In this document: positions 40,959 to 49,655 of the stretch, in pieces
How the letters are laid out: the number at the start of each line of letters is the position of its first letter
Position numbering within the stretch: the stretch's first letter is position 1
NCBI GenBank assembly: GCA_910587235.1
Contig: CAJUKD010000004.1
Coordinates: forward strand, 1 to 64,000
Reading direction: 5' to 3'
Source of the DNA: an uncultured Muribaculaceae bacterium
GTDB lineage: Bacteria > Bacteroidota > Bacteroidia > Bacteroidales > Muribaculaceae
Length of the DNA stretch: 64,000 nt
Position numbers and translations under genes: made by a program
The notes under the pieces: generated by a model
Databases searched by the model: none
What the model was told of the DNA's origin: nothing
Seen by the model: the letters and a program-made list of their open reading frames with translations, nothing else

Positions 40959-42305
40959 TTATATTATCTCGGTCATTCCTTCAGGTGTGCCTTCTGTGGA
41001 GGCTTCCGCTTTTGCGAGCTTGTCGCTGTCGGCGGATTTCTTATCCGAGTCCTTGAATATAATAAGGAACAGGATCGTGACTACGGCGGCGTAGCCGGCG
41101 AAGATAAGCCATGAGGTGTGCCAGCCTTCAACCTGAGCCATTCCTGCCGGCCGGGATAATACATTATGGTTTATAACTTGCTGTGCCACAAGTGTGCCAA
41201 CTGTGGCTCCTATGCCGTTGGTCATTATCATGAACAGCCCCTGTGCCGAAGAACGGATGTCGGGAGTAGTTTTTTTATCTACATAGAGCGAACCTGACAC
41301 ATTGAAAAAGTCAAAAGCGATGCCGTAGACAATCATCGACAGAATAAACAGCCATACACCTGAACCGGGATTGCCGAGTCCGAAGAAGCCGAAACGGAAT
41401 ACCCATGCGCTCATAGCCATTACCATAACAACCTTTATGCCGTAGCGGCGCAGGAAGAATGGTATCAGCAGTATGCAGAGTGTTTCGCTCATTTGTGAGA
41501 GTGATATCAGGGCATTGGCGTTGTGTACGCCCCAGGTATCGGCATATTCGGCCACGCTGCCGAAACTCTGTATGAATGGATTTGCAAATCCGTTGGTAAT
41601 TTGCAATGAAACACCGAGCAGCATGCTGAAAATGAAGAATATGGCCATCTGCTTGTCTTTGAACAGTGCGAATGCTTTGAGTCCGAGCGCTTCGGAGAGG
41701 CTTTTTTTATCAGCATCTTTGCCTGCTGTCGGGCATGAGGGCATTGTCAGGGAATATATTGCGAGAAGAAAACTCAGCACCGCGGAGGTAACAAGCTGAG
41801 CGGGAGTGTTCTGGAATCCCGTGAAGTTCACGAACAGCATGGCGCAGATAAAGCCTACGGTGCCGAACACGCGTACCGGTGGAAAGTGCTTAACCGTATC
41901 AAGTCCGGCCTTGCTTAAGGCTGTGTAAGCTACGGAGTTCGACAGGCCTATGGTAGGCATAAAGAATGCTACCGACATGGTGTAGAGAGCGAACAGCGGG
42001 GCGAAACTTACATTGTCGCCTGCGTGCAGTCCGTAGATTCCGGCGGCAAGCATGAAAGCGCCTGCGAGCACGTGGCATAAGCTAAGCATTTTCTGGGCCT
42101 GTATCCAACGGTCGGCGACAATGCCGACCAAAGCGGGCATGAATATGGATACTATGCCCTGTACGGCGTAGAACCATCCTATTTTTTCTGCCAGGCCGAC
42201 TCCGCCGAGATACGCGCCCATCGAGGTGAGGTATGCGCCCCATACGGCAAATTCGAGGAAGCCGAGGGCAGAGAGGCGCGTTTTCAGTTTTAATGTATTG
42301 TTCAT
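40959..42305 (-). CDS. NupG-type nucleoside:H+ symporter (MFS)
   Basis: This 448-residue membrane protein has about twelve helices. It begins TRLSALGFLEFAVWGAYLTS and contains GIVADRWIQAQKMLSLCHVL and VFGTVGFICAM, features of the nucleoside permease family (NupG/XapB) within the MFS. It probably imports nucleosides across the inner membrane. The C-terminal tail is hydrophilic and charged. It lies in a minus-strand run with rsmE after it and the bifunctional nuclease gene before it. Substrate preference cannot be read from sequence. Confidence 0.85.
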   Translation of the reverse strand: MNNTLKLKTRLSALGFLEFAVWGAYLTSMGAYLGGVGLAEKIGWFYAVQGIVSIFMPALVGIVADRWIQAQKMLSLCHVLAGAFMLAAGIYGLHAGDNVSFAPLFALYTMSVAFFMPTIGLSNSVAYTALSKAGLDTVKHFPPVRVFGTVGFICAMLFVNFTGFQNTPAQLVTSAVLSFLLAIYSLTMPSCPTAGKDADKKSLSEALGLKAFALFKDKQMAIFFIFSMLLGVSLQITNGFANPFIQSFGSVAEYADTWGVHNANALISLSQMSETLCILLIPFFLRRYGIKVVMVMAMSAWVFRFGFFGLGNPGSGVWLFILSMIVYGIAFDFFNVSGSLYVDKKTTPDIRSSAQGLFMIMTNGIGATVGTLVAQQVINHNVLSRPAGMAQVEGWHTSWLIFAGYAAVVTILFLIIFKDSDKKSADSDKLAKAEASTEGTPEGMTEII

Positions 42306-42333
42306 GTCTTATGGTTGATTTATGGTGTTCTTG

Positions 42334-43035
42334 TCATAGAGGCGCGCTGTTGTCGCCGGAGGTGTTACGCTTGTCTTTCTTGTGTTTCAGTATTTCGCTT
42401 ACACGTTCGGCCTGTTCATAGTCTTCGTCGTCGATCAGGCGGGCAAGGGTGCGTTCAAGTTCTTCTATGCTGTAGTTCTCGATTCTCGGTTCGGCGTGAT
42501 AGCCGTTGTCGCTTTCGGACGCAGTATCATCGTCATCCTCGTCGTCGTCCGTCGGATCGTAGATGTTTTCGTCGTAATCATCCTCATCATCGTCGTCATC
42601 TCGGCCTATAAGGCTTTCAGCGTCTTCGATTATGAACCCTGTTTCTTCGAGGATTGCCTGAGTTGTGAAAATCGGTGTCTGGGTGCGCATGGCAATGGCA
42701 ATGGCATCGGAAGTGCGTGCGTCGATCACCACCTGCCGTTCTCCGTCGCCGAAAGTAAGTTCGGAAGAAAAAATGCCGTCTTCGAAGCGGTATATGAAAA
42801 CTTCGCGCAGTTTGACGCCGAAAGCATGTGCGAAGCTTACGAAGAGGTCATGGGTCATAGGCCGCGGCGTGCGTATGCCTTCGAGGCAGATGGCGATTGA
42901 CTGCGCTTCGGCGGCTCCGATGACTACGGGTATACGGTACAGGCCATCTGTCTGTGCCAGCAGAAGGGCATAGGCGCCGCTCTGCAGCTGACTGTAGGAA
43001 AGTCCGAGTACTCTCAGGCGTATGCGGTCGTTCAT
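42334..43035 (-). CDS. Bifunctional nuclease-domain protein (DUF151) with acidic linker and UVR motif
   Basis: This 233-residue protein starts with a BFN/DUF151 domain (about 1-140), with VVIGAAEAQSIAICLEG, RPMTHDLFVSFAHAFG and VIDARTSDAIAIAMR. A linker of about 45 residues is almost entirely Asp and Glu. The C-terminal part has SIEELERTLARLIDDEDYEQ, a UVR (UvrB/UvrC-type) helical hairpin. Related BFN proteins have been described as DNases or RNases. The BFN plus UVR arrangement is common in Bacteroidota, but its role is not well defined. It lies 17 bases after mnmA. Confidence 0.88.
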   Translation of the reverse strand: MNDRIRLRVLGLSYSQLQSGAYALLLAQTDGLYRIPVVIGAAEAQSIAICLEGIRTPRPMTHDLFVSFAHAFGVKLREVFIYRFEDGIFSSELTFGDGERQVVIDARTSDAIAIAMRTQTPIFTTQAILEETGFIIEDAESLIGRDDDDDEDDYDENIYDPTDDDEDDDDTASESDNGYHAEPRIENYSIEELERTLARLIDDEDYEQAERVSEILKHKKDKRNTSGDNSAPL

Positions 43036-43052
43036 GTTATATTTATCTTTAT

Positions 43053-44144
43053 TTATAGAACGATGCTTCGGCCGGTTATTATGCCTGAGCCGTAGCAGAT
43101 TTTTGAATTTTTGTCATATATAACGGCGAACTGCCCCGGAGCTATGCCTTGGATCCGGCTGTCGGAGCTTACCAGATACTCGCCTTCATTGTCGCCGTCA
43201 AGACGGCTTATGCGGCCTGTGGCGAAGTCGGGGGTATGGCGGTTCTTGAAGCTTATTTCCATGTTTTTGCAGCCGTCGGCACAGGGATCGCGCGTGATAA
43301 AGTGCATTTCAGCCAGGTGGAGGGTGTTGCCGTATTGTTTCTCGGTATCGTATCCGCGCGATACGTATATGGCGTTGTCGTGGACATTTTTCTTTACAAC
43401 GAACCACGGGCCGCCGCTGAGTCCGAGCCCCTTGCGCTGTCCTATGGTGTGGAACCAGTAGCCGCGGTGCTCGCCGAGTTTACGACCGGTCTCTATTTCG
43501 ATGATAGGCCCCGGGCGTTCGCCGAGATGGCGGCGTATGAAGTCGTTGTAGTTGATTTTACCGAGGAAACATATACCTTGGGAGTCTTTTCTGAATGCGT
43601 TTGGCAGATGTGTGTCGACGGCAATGCGCCGGACTTCGCTCTTGGGCAGATCGCCCAACGGGAAAGTCAGGTGCCGCAACTGGTCGTAGCTTATCTGTGC
43701 GAGAAAATCCGTCTGGTCCTTTACGGGGTCGACAGCTGTGGCAAGCCATACGGTTCCGTCGGCATCGGTCTTTGTCGAGGCATAGTGGCCGGTGGCTGTC
43801 AGGTCAAATTCATGTCCCCAGCGGCGTTCGAAGTATCCGAATTTTATCATTTTGTTGCACATCACGTCTGGATTGGGCGTCAGACCGGCACGGACTGTGC
43901 GCAGTGCGTATTCCATCACGTTCTCCCAATACTCCTGATGAAGTGAAACTACATCGAAAGGAAGCCCGTACATGCGGGCTATGTAGGTGCACATCTCGAT
44001 ATCCTCCTCAGCCGAGCAGTCGCCTTCGTCGGTGTCAAGACCTATGCGTATGTAGAAGAGGTGTATGTCGTGGCCTTGTTCCACGAGCCGGTGTACGGCA
44101 ACGGCGCTGTCGACGCCTCCCGAAATCAGTGCGGCAATCTTCAT
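43053..44144 (-). CDS. mnmA: tRNA 2-thiouridine(34) synthase MnmA
   Basis: MnmA thiolates U34 of Lys, Glu and Gln tRNAs, with sulfur passed from a cysteine desulfurase. The 363-residue protein has the PP-loop ALISGGVDSAVAVHRL, and the two catalytic cysteines appear as NPDVMCNKMIKF (Cys96) and KDSQGICFLG (Cys192). The block HTIGQRKGLGLSGGPWFVV is also diagnostic. It lies three bases after the DUF5106 gene. Bacteroidota often carry two mnmA copies, so this may be one of two paralogues. Confidence 0.93.
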   Translation of the reverse strand: MKIAALISGGVDSAVAVHRLVEQGHDIHLFYIRIGLDTDEGDCSAEEDIEMCTYIARMYGLPFDVVSLHQEYWENVMEYALRTVRAGLTPNPDVMCNKMIKFGYFERRWGHEFDLTATGHYASTKTDADGTVWLATAVDPVKDQTDFLAQISYDQLRHLTFPLGDLPKSEVRRIAVDTHLPNAFRKDSQGICFLGKINYNDFIRRHLGERPGPIIEIETGRKLGEHRGYWFHTIGQRKGLGLSGGPWFVVKKNVHDNAIYVSRGYDTEKQYGNTLHLAEMHFITRDPCADGCKNMEISFKNRHTPDFATGRISRLDGDNEGEYLVSSDSRIQGIAPGQFAVIYDKNSKICYGSGIITGRSIVL

Positions 44145-44147
44145 GGT

Positions 44148-45053
44148 TCAGTCAAGTTGCATGTTGAGGGTACGGAAAGCGGCAAGTATGTTGTCGAGCG
44201 GAGCGCTTTTCACGACCACTTTGCCTTGATTGTCGAGAAAATAAAATTCGGGATTGCGGCGCAGGTCGAAATAGCGTGTGGCGTCTTTGGCGGCTCCGAC
44301 AATCCAGTTGTCGGGATAACTCTCCGCTACAGACTGCCAGGCCGGATCGGTTGCTTCGCCTGCGTAGACTGCGTATGTTCTCAGACGACCTTTGCGTATC
44401 AGTTCGTTGGTGTTGAAATCGATGCTCAGACGGGCGCGTGCCATTGATGCGGCATCGGTGTCGGGACCGATGAATATGATAAGTGTTTCCGCTGTGCTGT
44501 CGGCGGCAAGGGTAGTGGAAGAGCCGTCGCGGAGCGTGATTTGTAAGGCGGGGGCCTTTGCGCCTATGGCGCTGTTGCTTATACGCTCGGCCTGGGCGGC
44601 GAAATATGCCCGGTCTTTTTTGTCGATTTTTTTGTGGGCCGCTGCTGCTCGGGCGAATGGCAGATATATTTCTTCGCAGAAAATATCAGCCGAGTCGCCG
44701 TAAAGATGTCTTTCGGCCATGCGGGCCATGATAAGAGTCTGAGGGCCGGATTTTTTGAAGTTTGATAGCAGACGGTCGGTTGCGGCATGTACCGTGTCGG
44801 CTGAGGCGTATGGTATGAAAGACACCCAGTCGCCGAAGCAGTCGTCAAGTTTGTTCCGGGAGGAGAATGCGGTCTTGAAATTGCAGCGCTTCCAGAAATT
44901 GCTTACGAGAAAATCGCAGCGTTTCTGCAGCTCGAGCATGTCGTCGGGCGGCACAGGATATGGAAAGAGATCGCCGTCGGCGGCATGGGATGACGGTGTT
45001 GCCATGGTGGAAAATACCATGACTATAAGTAATATGCGTATGATTTTTTTCAT
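44148..45053 (-). CDS. Exported DUF5106 protein with thioredoxin-like C-terminal region
   Basis: The start at 45053 (MKKIIRILLIVMVFSTMATPSSHA) gives a signal peptide and 301 residues. A longer reading to 45131 would prepend 26 residues and cross the putative promoter. The N-terminal half (FPYPVPPDDMLELQKRCDFL, NFWKRCNFKTAF) resembles DUF5106. The second half (GAKAPALQITLRDGSSTTL, then NPEFYFLDNQGKVVV) has a thioredoxin/AhpC-like outline but no CxxC pair, so a redox role is doubtful. It is the first gene of the minus-strand run that includes mnmA and kdsA. Confidence 0.75.
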   Translation of the reverse strand: MKKIIRILLIVMVFSTMATPSSHAADGDLFPYPVPPDDMLELQKRCDFLVSNFWKRCNFKTAFSSRNKLDDCFGDWVSFIPYASADTVHAATDRLLSNFKKSGPQTLIMARMAERHLYGDSADIFCEEIYLPFARAAAAHKKIDKKDRAYFAAQAERISNSAIGAKAPALQITLRDGSSTTLAADSTAETLIIFIGPDTDAASMARARLSIDFNTNELIRKGRLRTYAVYAGEATDPAWQSVAESYPDNWIVGAAKDATRYFDLRRNPEFYFLDNQGKVVVKSAPLDNILAAFRTLNMQLD

Positions 45054-45119
45054 CGGATATCTTTTATGTCGTTTGTCCGGTGAATACCTGTGCGGTGGCA
45101 CGGTATCGCCATTAATCGA

Positions 45120-45127
45120 CAAAAATA
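45120..45127 (-). promoter_or_regulatory. Putative -7 box for the DUF5106-mnmA-kdsA gene run
   Basis: On the minus strand this reads TATTTTTG, matching TANNTTTG, about 66 bases before the DUF5106 start at 45053. No TTTG lies at the usual -33 spacing. Confidence 0.4.
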
Positions 45128-45193
45128 GCAAAAAACTTTTATCCGAGCGTCGCGCGAATCTTCATTTTTACTTTTATTTGTTTGATGCTGTAT

Positions 45194-45229
45194 GAAAACA
45201 GCGCCGTGCCATTGTCGGCACAGCGCTGT
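45194..45229 (-). terminator. Terminator of the subtilisin gene
   Basis: On the minus strand ACAGCGCTGTGCC pairs with GGCACGGCGCTGT across a short loop and is followed by TTTTC. It starts 25 bases after the subtilisin stop codon at 45255. Confidence 0.75.
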
Positions 45230-45254
45230 CTTGTCATTATTTAAGACGATAATT

Positions 45255-47558
45255 TTATTTCACTATGATGCGTTCGGCTTTGCCGCCATTGGCGCGGAGG
45301 AGATAGATGCCTGCAGCCAGACCTTCGGCGTCGAACACCGCGGTATCGCCGTTAGCCGAGATGGAGGCTACTCGCGAACCTGCGAGGTTGTAGACTTCCA
45401 CATTGACTTCATTGGCGCCGGCAGCGAATATTTCCCAGCGACGGTCGCCCACGGGCTGTACGAGGACGTCGTTTTTATCGTTGCCTACGGTTACATCTTT
45501 TATGCCGGCGAGTTTTAGAGCCTCTTTAATTCCTTCGTAGGAGTTGAGTTTTCCGGCTCCCCATTGGATCGGATTGCCGGTTTCTTCGACATATTCGTCA
45601 ACTGTGGCTGTTTTCTTTATGATATCGATAGCCTGTTGGGATGTAAGATCCGGGTTGGCCTGGAGCCATGCGGCGATGGTGCCTGCGGTTACAGGACATG
45701 CCATTGATGTTCCTTGCTGTGCCTGCCATTTGTATGTGCGTCCGTTTTCGGTGAGCTGCGCGCTTTGACCCGAAATATTGGCAAAACTTGAAACTGAAGA
45801 GATGATTCCGCATCCGGGTGCGGCGATAATCGGACATGAGCGACCGTCAAGGGTCACACCGCATGAAGAGAAGCCGCTGATCTCGTTTTCCCAGTATCCT
45901 TCGTTAATGTCTACCGCGGGATATTTGCCGCTTGTATAGTATCCGCTGACGCCGAGAGGCTGTGTCACACCCCAGGCTTCGCGGGTATTCCATGAGCCGA
46001 CGGATATGATGTCCTTAGCCGCAGCCATGTAGGAAAGGGTGTAGTCGTTCGTGCCGTCGTCCCATCCTGCGGCATTGCGGTCGGAGAATGCGTTGGGGTA
46101 TAGTTCAGTGCCGCCGGTGACGCTCATGATGGCGCGTTTGCCTGCTTCGCCTTGCACTATGACGCCGAACGAGAGGAGCCCGGAGGCATTTGATGTGCCG
46201 TTGTTTGTCAGATCGTACTGGGCTACGCAGTTGTAACGGCCGCCTGATGCTGTATTGAAAGAGCGGCTGATGCGCACCGTAGAGCCGGGGGCGAATGCGC
46301 GGTCGAATGCCGCGTCGTGGGTGCCGCTGAGTTCCGAAGTACTCAGTGTAATGCTCTGTTCCGAGGTTCCGTCGACTTCAAGGCTATAGATTACAGCACT
46401 TGTGTTGGCGTCGTAAATCACGAATTTGGTGGTTACGGGAGTCTGATCGTAGCTCCATATGGTGACGGAACCCTGATTGCGGTTGCGCGAGGCGGGGTTG
46501 GTCATTATGGGGAACGATTTCATTTCAGTGTTTCCTGCGGTGAAATCCTTCATGATCGAGGAGCGCAGATCGCCGTCGTTGCCGGCGGCAACGCAGATTA
46601 TACCTTGCTGTGCGAAGCGTGTCAGTGTGCGCGAGAACGCATCCGTACCGTCCGAGGGACCGGTGAAGAGTCCGAGCGACAGGTTGACGACTGCCGGCAT
46701 GTCTTTTTCGGCGGCATATTCAAGTATGTTTTGTACGCCTCTGGTGATGTTGCTGTCATAAAGACCTCCGCAACCGGCAACGATAGTACTGCCCGGAGCC
46801 ATGCCGTAGAACGGCAGCGGTTTGTCGTTGACGAGTCCTACGCCTCCGTTCCACGCGAGTTCGGCCATCACGCCTACGCCATTGTATGATCCGGCCATGC
46901 AGCCGAGCACATGTGTGGCGTGGGTCTGAGCTGAATTGTCGGTTGTGAAACCTTCGATATCTTTTGGTGTCAGATATGCCGTGGAAGTGCCGTTGGTTTG
47001 TCCGAAGTGCCAGAGTGCTGCCAGACGGGTCTTTCCGTCTTTCTTGAAGTTGGGGTGGTTTGGGTCAAGGCCGGTGTCGTAGATGCCGGCGATTACGCCT
47101 GTGCCGTCAAAACCGTTTGGAAGTCCTGTGCCGGCCTGTACTTTGTCCATGCCGGTTGCTTCGCGGGCGTGGTCGAGTTGCGGACGCACCTGACGGTCGA
47201 ATTCGGCTGCTTTCACGGCGTCGGATTCAACGGCTGCAAGGACATCGTCCATCGAGCCGCGTACGATAGCTATGTCGTCGACAGTCGTAAGCACTTCAAG
47301 TCCGTATGCTTCAAGGTCGCTGCTGTCGTAGCCGGGGTTGAGGGTGAGAAAAAGCGTGGCTTCGACGTCGCCGCGTGCTCGGACGTCGAGATTGAACGGC
47401 AGCGATGAAAGTGGTGCGAATTTGGCACCGGGATTTTCAATCATAGCTTTATATTGGTCTACGACCATATTGCCTGCGGCGTCAAATTTGCTGTATGCAA
47501 ATCCGGCGGGAACGCCTGCGGCGAGAGCTAAAGCGATGGCGATGTAATTTTTCTTCAT
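45255..47558 (-). CDS. Secreted subtilisin-family (S8) serine protease with T9SS tag
   Basis: This 767-residue protein has a signal peptide (about 1-21), a propeptide-like N-terminal domain (to about 125) and an S8 catalytic domain. The catalytic triad is visible as GIYDTGLD (Asp161), THATHVLG (His213) and GTSMACPV (Ser618), with the oxyanion Asn327 in AAGNDGD. An insertion between the Asn and the Ser (about 335-510) looks like a beta-sandwich. The last 75 or so residues (VEVYNLAGSRVASI, then AAGIYLLRANGGKAE) form a type A T9SS sorting domain, so the protease is probably attached to the cell surface or released. It stands alone with its own promoter and terminator. Confidence 0.92.
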   Translation of the reverse strand: MKKNYIAIALALAAGVPAGFAYSKFDAAGNMVVDQYKAMIENPGAKFAPLSSLPFNLDVRARGDVEATLFLTLNPGYDSSDLEAYGLEVLTTVDDIAIVRGSMDDVLAAVESDAVKAAEFDRQVRPQLDHAREATGMDKVQAGTGLPNGFDGTGVIAGIYDTGLDPNHPNFKKDGKTRLAALWHFGQTNGTSTAYLTPKDIEGFTTDNSAQTHATHVLGCMAGSYNGVGVMAELAWNGGVGLVNDKPLPFYGMAPGSTIVAGCGGLYDSNITRGVQNILEYAAEKDMPAVVNLSLGLFTGPSDGTDAFSRTLTRFAQQGIICVAAGNDGDLRSSIMKDFTAGNTEMKSFPIMTNPASRNRNQGSVTIWSYDQTPVTTKFVIYDANTSAVIYSLEVDGTSEQSITLSTSELSGTHDAAFDRAFAPGSTVRISRSFNTASGGRYNCVAQYDLTNNGTSNASGLLSFGVIVQGEAGKRAIMSVTGGTELYPNAFSDRNAAGWDDGTNDYTLSYMAAAKDIISVGSWNTREAWGVTQPLGVSGYYTSGKYPAVDINEGYWENEISGFSSCGVTLDGRSCPIIAAPGCGIISSVSSFANISGQSAQLTENGRTYKWQAQQGTSMACPVTAGTIAAWLQANPDLTSQQAIDIIKKTATVDEYVEETGNPIQWGAGKLNSYEGIKEALKLAGIKDVTVGNDKNDVLVQPVGDRRWEIFAAGANEVNVEVYNLAGSRVASISANGDTAVFDAEGLAAGIYLLRANGGKAERIIVK

Positions 47559-47685
47559 AATGTGTTATTTTCCGGAAATGATATGTTTATTGTTTCTGAT
47601 TCTTGATGCTTATATTGTATTAATGTGTAGCCATATCGGCAGCCGCAGGCGTCAGGCCGTGTGGAGTCAATATGGCAGAATAATG

Positions 47686-47715
47686 CAAAGATATAGCTTT
47701 TTTTTGTATTGCAAA
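47686..47715 (-). promoter_or_regulatory. Promoter of the subtilisin gene
   Basis: On the minus strand TTTG (47715-47712) is followed after 18 bases by TATCTTTG (47693-47686). Spacing is one base short of the usual 19-20. The start would leave an untranslated leader of about 120 bases before the ATG at 47558. Confidence 0.65.
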
Positions 47716-47808
47716 GCATTTTGATATTATTTCGCTATGAAAAAAAGTTTAAAAGATATATCCCGTCTATAAAGCGAATGGAATTTGTTTGGCCTATTGA
47801 TAAATCGA

Positions 47809-47835
47809 GGCTCCGGTTCATCACGAGCCGGAGCC
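47809..47835. other. Hairpin in the subtilisin-guaB divergent intergenic region
   Basis: GGCTCCGG (47809-47816) and CCGGAGCC (47828-47835) form a perfect 8-bp stem with an 11-base loop. It has no T-run close by on either strand. It lies between the two divergent promoters. The rest of the 491-base gap 47559-48049 holds the two promoters and AT-rich sequence with nothing else recognisable. Confidence 0.6.
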
Positions 47836-47987
47836 ATCCATTATTTCAGAAGCGTATGTGGTATTGTTTTGTTACTTTCTGACATATTGACAGTAAAAAT
47901 CCCATGGGGTTTAATTGTCAGATGCTTTTTTAGCGTTTGTTAACTTTATGGCCTGATTTAATTATTCGGATTCCATGTTGCGCTCTC

Positions 47988-48018
47988 TTTGCCGGATGGA
48001 GAAAAATGACTATCTTTG
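47988..48018 (+). promoter_or_regulatory. Promoter of guaB
   Basis: TTTG (47988-47991) is followed after 19 bases by TATCTTTG (48011-48018), a perfect Bacteroidota promoter. The start would lie about 25 bases before the guaB ATG at 48050. Confidence 0.8.
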
Positions 48019-48049
48019 CACGCAATAACAATCCAAAGACTCAATCCTT

Positions 48050-49525
48050 ATGTCGTTTATTGCAGATAGAGTTAAGATGGACGGTCTTACTTTCGATGAC
48101 GTCCTGCTTATTCCCGCCTATTCCGAAGTTCTTCCCCGCGACGTGCGGCTACAGACGCGCTTTTCCCGTAACATTACGCTGAACGTGCCGGTCGTGTCGG
48201 CTGCCATGGACACAGTTACCGAAAGCAGCCTTGCCATTGCCATTGCCCGCGAAGGCGGCCTTGGTGTAATCCACAAGAATATGCCTATCGCCGAACAGGC
48301 TCGTCAGGTGCATGCTGTCAAACGTGCCGAGAACGGTATGATTTATGACCCGGTGACCATAAGGCTCGGTTCCACCGTATCCGATGCCTTGGCGATGATG
48401 AAGGAATATCATATAGGCGGTATTCCTGTGGTTGATGCAGACGGGCTTCTTGTCGGTATCGTCACTAACCGCGACTTGCGCTTCGAACGTGACCTTAACC
48501 GGCTTGTGGATGAGGTCATGACTTCGTCGAATCTTGTCACGGCAACTCAGAGTGTGGATCTTGAAGAAGCTGCGGAAATTCTTCAGCGGCATAAAATAGA
48601 AAAACTTCCTGTGGTCGACTCTGACGGCAGGCTGATAGGTCTGGTTACATATAAAGATATAACCAAGGCGAAGGATAAACCTAATGCGTGCAAAGATTCG
48701 CTCGGACGCTTGCGTGTGGCGGCCGGTGTCGGTGTGACTCCCGACTCGATGGAGCGAGTGGATGCCCTTGTTGCGGCCGGGGTCGACGCCATTGTAATAG
48801 ATACGGCTCACGGCCATTCACGCGGAGTAGTAGGGGTGTTGCGTGCCATAAAGGAGAAATACCCGCACATAGATGTAGTTGTGGGTAACATCGCCACAGG
48901 CGAAGCTGCCCGCTATCTTGTCGAGAACGGCGCAGATGGCGTCAAGGTCGGCATAGGTCCCGGATCTATATGTACAACCCGTATAATAGCCGGAGTGGGA
49001 GTTCCTCAGCTCTCGGCTGTCTATGATGTGGCAAAAGCACTCGAAGGTACAGGTGTTCCTCTGATTGCCGACGGCGGTATACGCTATAGCGGCGACATTG
49101 TAAAGGCTCTTGCCGCCGGCGCACATTCTGTAATGCTCGGAGGCATGCTTGCCGGAGTCGAGGAATCTCCCGGCGATACCATCATATTCAACGGCCGTAA
49201 ATATAAGACATATCGCGGCATGGGTTCGCTCGAAGCAATGGAAAAAGGCTCGAAAGACCGTTATTTCCAGGCTGCGGAAAACGATGTGAAGAAACTCGTG
49301 CCTGAGGGCATAGCCGCTCGTGTTCCATACAAGGGTTCATTGTATGAAGTCGTCTATCAGATGCTCGGCGGTCTGCGTGCCGGTATGGGCTATTGCGGTG
49401 CTCCCGATATAGAATCACTGCATCACGCTTCATTTACAAGGATTACAAATGCCGGTGTGGCTGAAAGTCACCCTCATGACGTAGCCATAACGAGCGAGGC
49501 GCCTAACTACAGCGCATCGCACTGA
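48050..49525 (+). CDS. guaB: IMP dehydrogenase
   Basis: GuaB oxidises IMP to XMP with NAD+, the first committed step of GTP synthesis. The 491-residue protein has the TIM-barrel start DGLTFDDVLLIPAYSEVLPR, two CBS domains inserted at about 95-205, the catalytic loop GIGPGSICTTR with Cys308, and the flap region YRGMGSLEAMEKGSKDRY. It has its own promoter just upstream and a GC-rich hairpin just downstream, so it is probably transcribed alone. Confidence 0.97.
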   Translation: MSFIADRVKMDGLTFDDVLLIPAYSEVLPRDVRLQTRFSRNITLNVPVVSAAMDTVTESSLAIAIAREGGLGVIHKNMPIAEQARQVHAVKRAENGMIYDPVTIRLGSTVSDALAMMKEYHIGGIPVVDADGLLVGIVTNRDLRFERDLNRLVDEVMTSSNLVTATQSVDLEEAAEILQRHKIEKLPVVDSDGRLIGLVTYKDITKAKDKPNACKDSLGRLRVAAGVGVTPDSMERVDALVAAGVDAIVIDTAHGHSRGVVGVLRAIKEKYPHIDVVVGNIATGEAARYLVENGADGVKVGIGPGSICTTRIIAGVGVPQLSAVYDVAKALEGTGVPLIADGGIRYSGDIVKALAAGAHSVMLGGMLAGVEESPGDTIIFNGRKYKTYRGMGSLEAMEKGSKDRYFQAAENDVKKLVPEGIAARVPYKGSLYEVVYQMLGGLRAGMGYCGAPDIESLHHASFTRITNAGVAESHPHDVAITSEAPNYSASH

Positions 49526-49544
49526 GTGTCGGAATAATAAAAAA

Positions 49545-49581
49545 ACGGCGCCGCGGATAATAAAGATACCTGCGGCGCCGT
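49545..49581 (+). terminator. Terminator-like hairpin after guaB
   Basis: ACGGCGCCGC (49545-49554) pairs with GCGGCGCCGT (49572-49581). A run of As precedes it and TTAATTC follows, so it could work on either strand, more strongly on the minus strand. It starts 20 bases after the guaB stop. Confidence 0.65.
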
Positions 49582-49655
49582 TAATTCTATTGACGTGCGT
49601 CCTCGTGTCGCCGTCGGTCATTAAAGATAATAATCACATACCATTGCAATAACAG

